The position numbers were made by a program, and so were the translations under genes. The notes beneath the pieces were generated by a model, which ran no database searches, was not told the origin of the DNA, and saw only the letters and a list, made by a program, of their open reading frames with translations. Below, piece after piece: positions 4,358 to 5,538 of a stretch of 5,538 nt of DNA (position 1 is the stretch's first letter; each line of letters begins with the position of its first letter). The stretch comes from Clostridia bacterium. GTDB taxonomy: Bacteria > Bacillota_A > Clostridia > Christensenellales > Aristaeellaceae. The DNA lies in NCBI GenBank assembly GCA_017481065.1, contig JAFUPT010000067.1, forward strand, positions 1 to 5,538. Reading direction: 5' to 3'.

Positions 4358-5434
4358 ATGAGCAATTTCTTTGAAGCAAACCGCAGCGTGCTGGAAAACT
4401 TCAGCCGCGTTTCCAAGTCTGTCGGCGGCCGCAACGATTATGTGCAGGGCGGCGGCGGCAATACCTCTGCAAAGCTCGAGGGCGGCATGATGGCCATCAA
4501 GGCCAGCGGCTTCTGCCTGAAGGATATCGAAGTGGACAAGGCCTATGCAGTACTGAGCTATGAAGAGCTGCGCAAGTTCTATGGCGGTTCCAATCCCTCC
4601 GATTTTGAGGATGTGGAGAAGGCCGGCAGCACCAAGGCCAAGGAAGTTACCCAGACCATCGAAGGCCTGGCCGCGCTGCGTCCCAGCGTGGAAGCGGGCT
4701 TCCATTCCATCCTGGATACCTATGTGGCCCACAGCCATTCCGTGTATGCAAACTTGGCCGCCTGCGCCGTGGAATGCGATGATATCGTGAAAAAGGCCCT
4801 CGAGGGCGCGGATTACAGCTGGGGTTCCGTGGAATACACCGATCCCGGCGCACGCCTCACCTTCTCCATCCGCGATGAACTTTCCCGCGTGGAAAAGGAA
4901 TGCGGCAAGCGCCCGGCAGCCATCTTCATGAAGAACCACGGCCTGATCGCCCACAGCGATGATCCCGATGAATGCCTGCGCATCCATGAGGATGTGAACA
5001 ACCGCGTGGCAGCGGCCTTCGGCCTCTCCGGCAGCTCCTTCCCGGCAGTTTCCGTGAAGGAAGAGGATGGCGTGATCGTGGCCGATGCACCCTATCTCTC
5101 CGAAATGCTCAAGTCCGGCGCATATGATGAGAAATTCTTCCTCGAAACGCCCCTCTATCCCGACCAGATGGTGTTCCTGATCGGCTCCTTCGGCTTCGGC
5201 AAGGGCATGCCCGAGGCGGACAACTGCCTCGCCGATCCTGAGACCGGCAAGGTGGTGTTCAACATGGCCGCTTCCAAGGCACAGGTGATCGCCGAAACCA
5301 TGACCGCCGTAGTCTTCATCGCCGAAACCATCAAGAAGGCCGGCTATACCCTCTCCACCATGGGCGAGGCTGCCAAGAAGTTCATCGCCAACTGGGAGAG
5401 CGAGAAGTATCGCAAGAGCCTGGCCGGCAAGTAA
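4358..5434 (+). CDS. Class II (zinc-dependent) aldolase/adducin family protein
   Basis: The product is 358 residues from ATG 4358. The class II aldolase fold is shown by QGGGGNTSAK (30-39, phosphate or carboxylate loop), IKASG (47-51), Glu112 in SVEAGFH (catalytic position, like FucA Glu73), AHSHS (124-128, His125 and His127 as zinc ligands) and MKNHGLIA (191-198, His194 as third zinc ligand). All key residues are present, so it is probably active. It is much longer than FucA or AraD (about 215-230 residues). The extra part, including LYPDQMVFLIGSF (266-278), resembles the aldolase half of the bifunctional rhamnulose-phosphate aldolase/dehydrogenase (YuxG-type) proteins, without the dehydrogenase half. 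Family members reversibly cleave or decarboxylate phosphorylated sugars or sugar acids in the cytoplasm. It is expressed from its own promoter after the terminator of the TRAP operon. The substrate is unknown; a role in the same sugar-acid route is inferred from proximity. Confidence 0.88.
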   Translation: MSNFFEANRSVLENFSRVSKSVGGRNDYVQGGGGNTSAKLEGGMMAIKASGFCLKDIEVDKAYAVLSYEELRKFYGGSNPSDFEDVEKAGSTKAKEVTQTIEGLAALRPSVEAGFHSILDTYVAHSHSVYANLAACAVECDDIVKKALEGADYSWGSVEYTDPGARLTFSIRDELSRVEKECGKRPAAIFMKNHGLIAHSDDPDECLRIHEDVNNRVAAAFGLSGSSFPAVSVKEEDGVIVADAPYLSEMLKSGAYDEKFFLETPLYPDQMVFLIGSFGFGKGMPEADNCLADPETGKVVFNMAASKAQVIAETMTAVVFIAETIKKAGYTLSTMGEAAKKFIANWESEKYRKSLAGK

Positions 5435-5451
5435 GGATGACGGGGGAGACG

Positions 5452-5538
5452 CTGGGGGACGCTGTCCCCCAGGCCCCCTGCCAAAGGACGCTGTCCTTTG
5501 GAAACCTGCCAGGGGAAATGATTTCCCCTGGACCCCTC
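5452..5538 (+). repeat. Tandem array of three hairpins downstream of the class II aldolase gene (array C, runs to the window edge)
   Basis: Hairpin 1: CTGGGGGAC (5452-5460), loop GCT, GTCCCCCAG (5464-5472). Linker GCCCCCTG. Hairpin 2: CCAAAGGAC (5481-5489), loop GCT, GTCCTTTGG (5493-5501). Linker AAACCTG. Hairpin 3: CCAGGGGAAA (5509-5518), loop TGA, TTTCCCCTGG (5522-5531), then ACCCCTC to the window end. All stems are perfect (9, 9 and 10 bp) and differ from each other in sequence. The array starts 18 bases after the aldolase stop. No T-tract is seen before the window ends. Confidence 0.75.

Noticed and set aside
4328..4987. 219-codon minus-strand frame opposite the class II aldolase
   Set aside because: Antisense shadow; Ala/Gly/His-rich with no motif, and it begins inside the aldolase gene and ends in its leader.
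3840..5538. CRISPR array
   Set aside because: The repeats are 20-bp self-complementary hairpins with changing stems and 7-8 nt conserved linkers, the reverse of identical repeats separated by unique spacers of about 30 bp; no cas gene is seen.

Overview
The window is about 5.5 kb of fairly GC-rich bacterial DNA. Strong AGGAGG-type ribosome binding sites, a TTG-N17-TATAAT promoter with an extended -10, a U-tailed intrinsic terminator and many intergenic hairpin repeats suggest an anaerobic member of the Firmicutes (Clostridia, gut-type Oscillospirales or Christensenellales). That placement is inference; no rRNA or other phylogenetic marker is present.

Layout, all genes on the + strand: (1) 2-451, the C-terminal part of an HpcH/HpaI-type pyruvate aldolase, cut by the window edge; (2) 452-628, a gap with two divergent GTAG-headed hairpins; (3) 629-1609, a TRAP-transporter solute-binding protein (DctP); (4) 1610-1947, a 338-bp noncoding gap filled with several inverted repeats, one of which can fold in two competing ways; (5) 1948-2529 and 2526-3821, the small (DctQ) and large (DctM) TRAP membrane subunits, overlapping at ATGA; (6) 3822-4357, a 536-bp gap with a hairpin array, a perfect intrinsic terminator, four GTAG-headed hairpins, a second hairpin array in reverse orientation, and a promoter; (7) 4358-5434, a class II (zinc-dependent) aldolase-family protein of 358 residues; (8) 5435-5538, a third hairpin array that runs off the window.

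The genes fit a carboxylate or sugar-acid uptake and breakdown locus. DctP would capture an organic acid outside the membrane, DctQM would import it with a cation gradient, and the two aldolases would cleave downstream intermediates. The exact substrate cannot be read from the sequence.

The proteins belong to known families. The less ordinary content lies between the genes. At least two families of small palindromic elements occur repeatedly. One resembles REP sequences (5' GTAG followed by a hairpin), with stems that differ in sequence but keep pairing. The other is an array of 8-10 bp hairpins with 3-nt loops, joined by a conserved 7-8 nt linker of the ACCCCTG type. Both deserve a genome-wide search.
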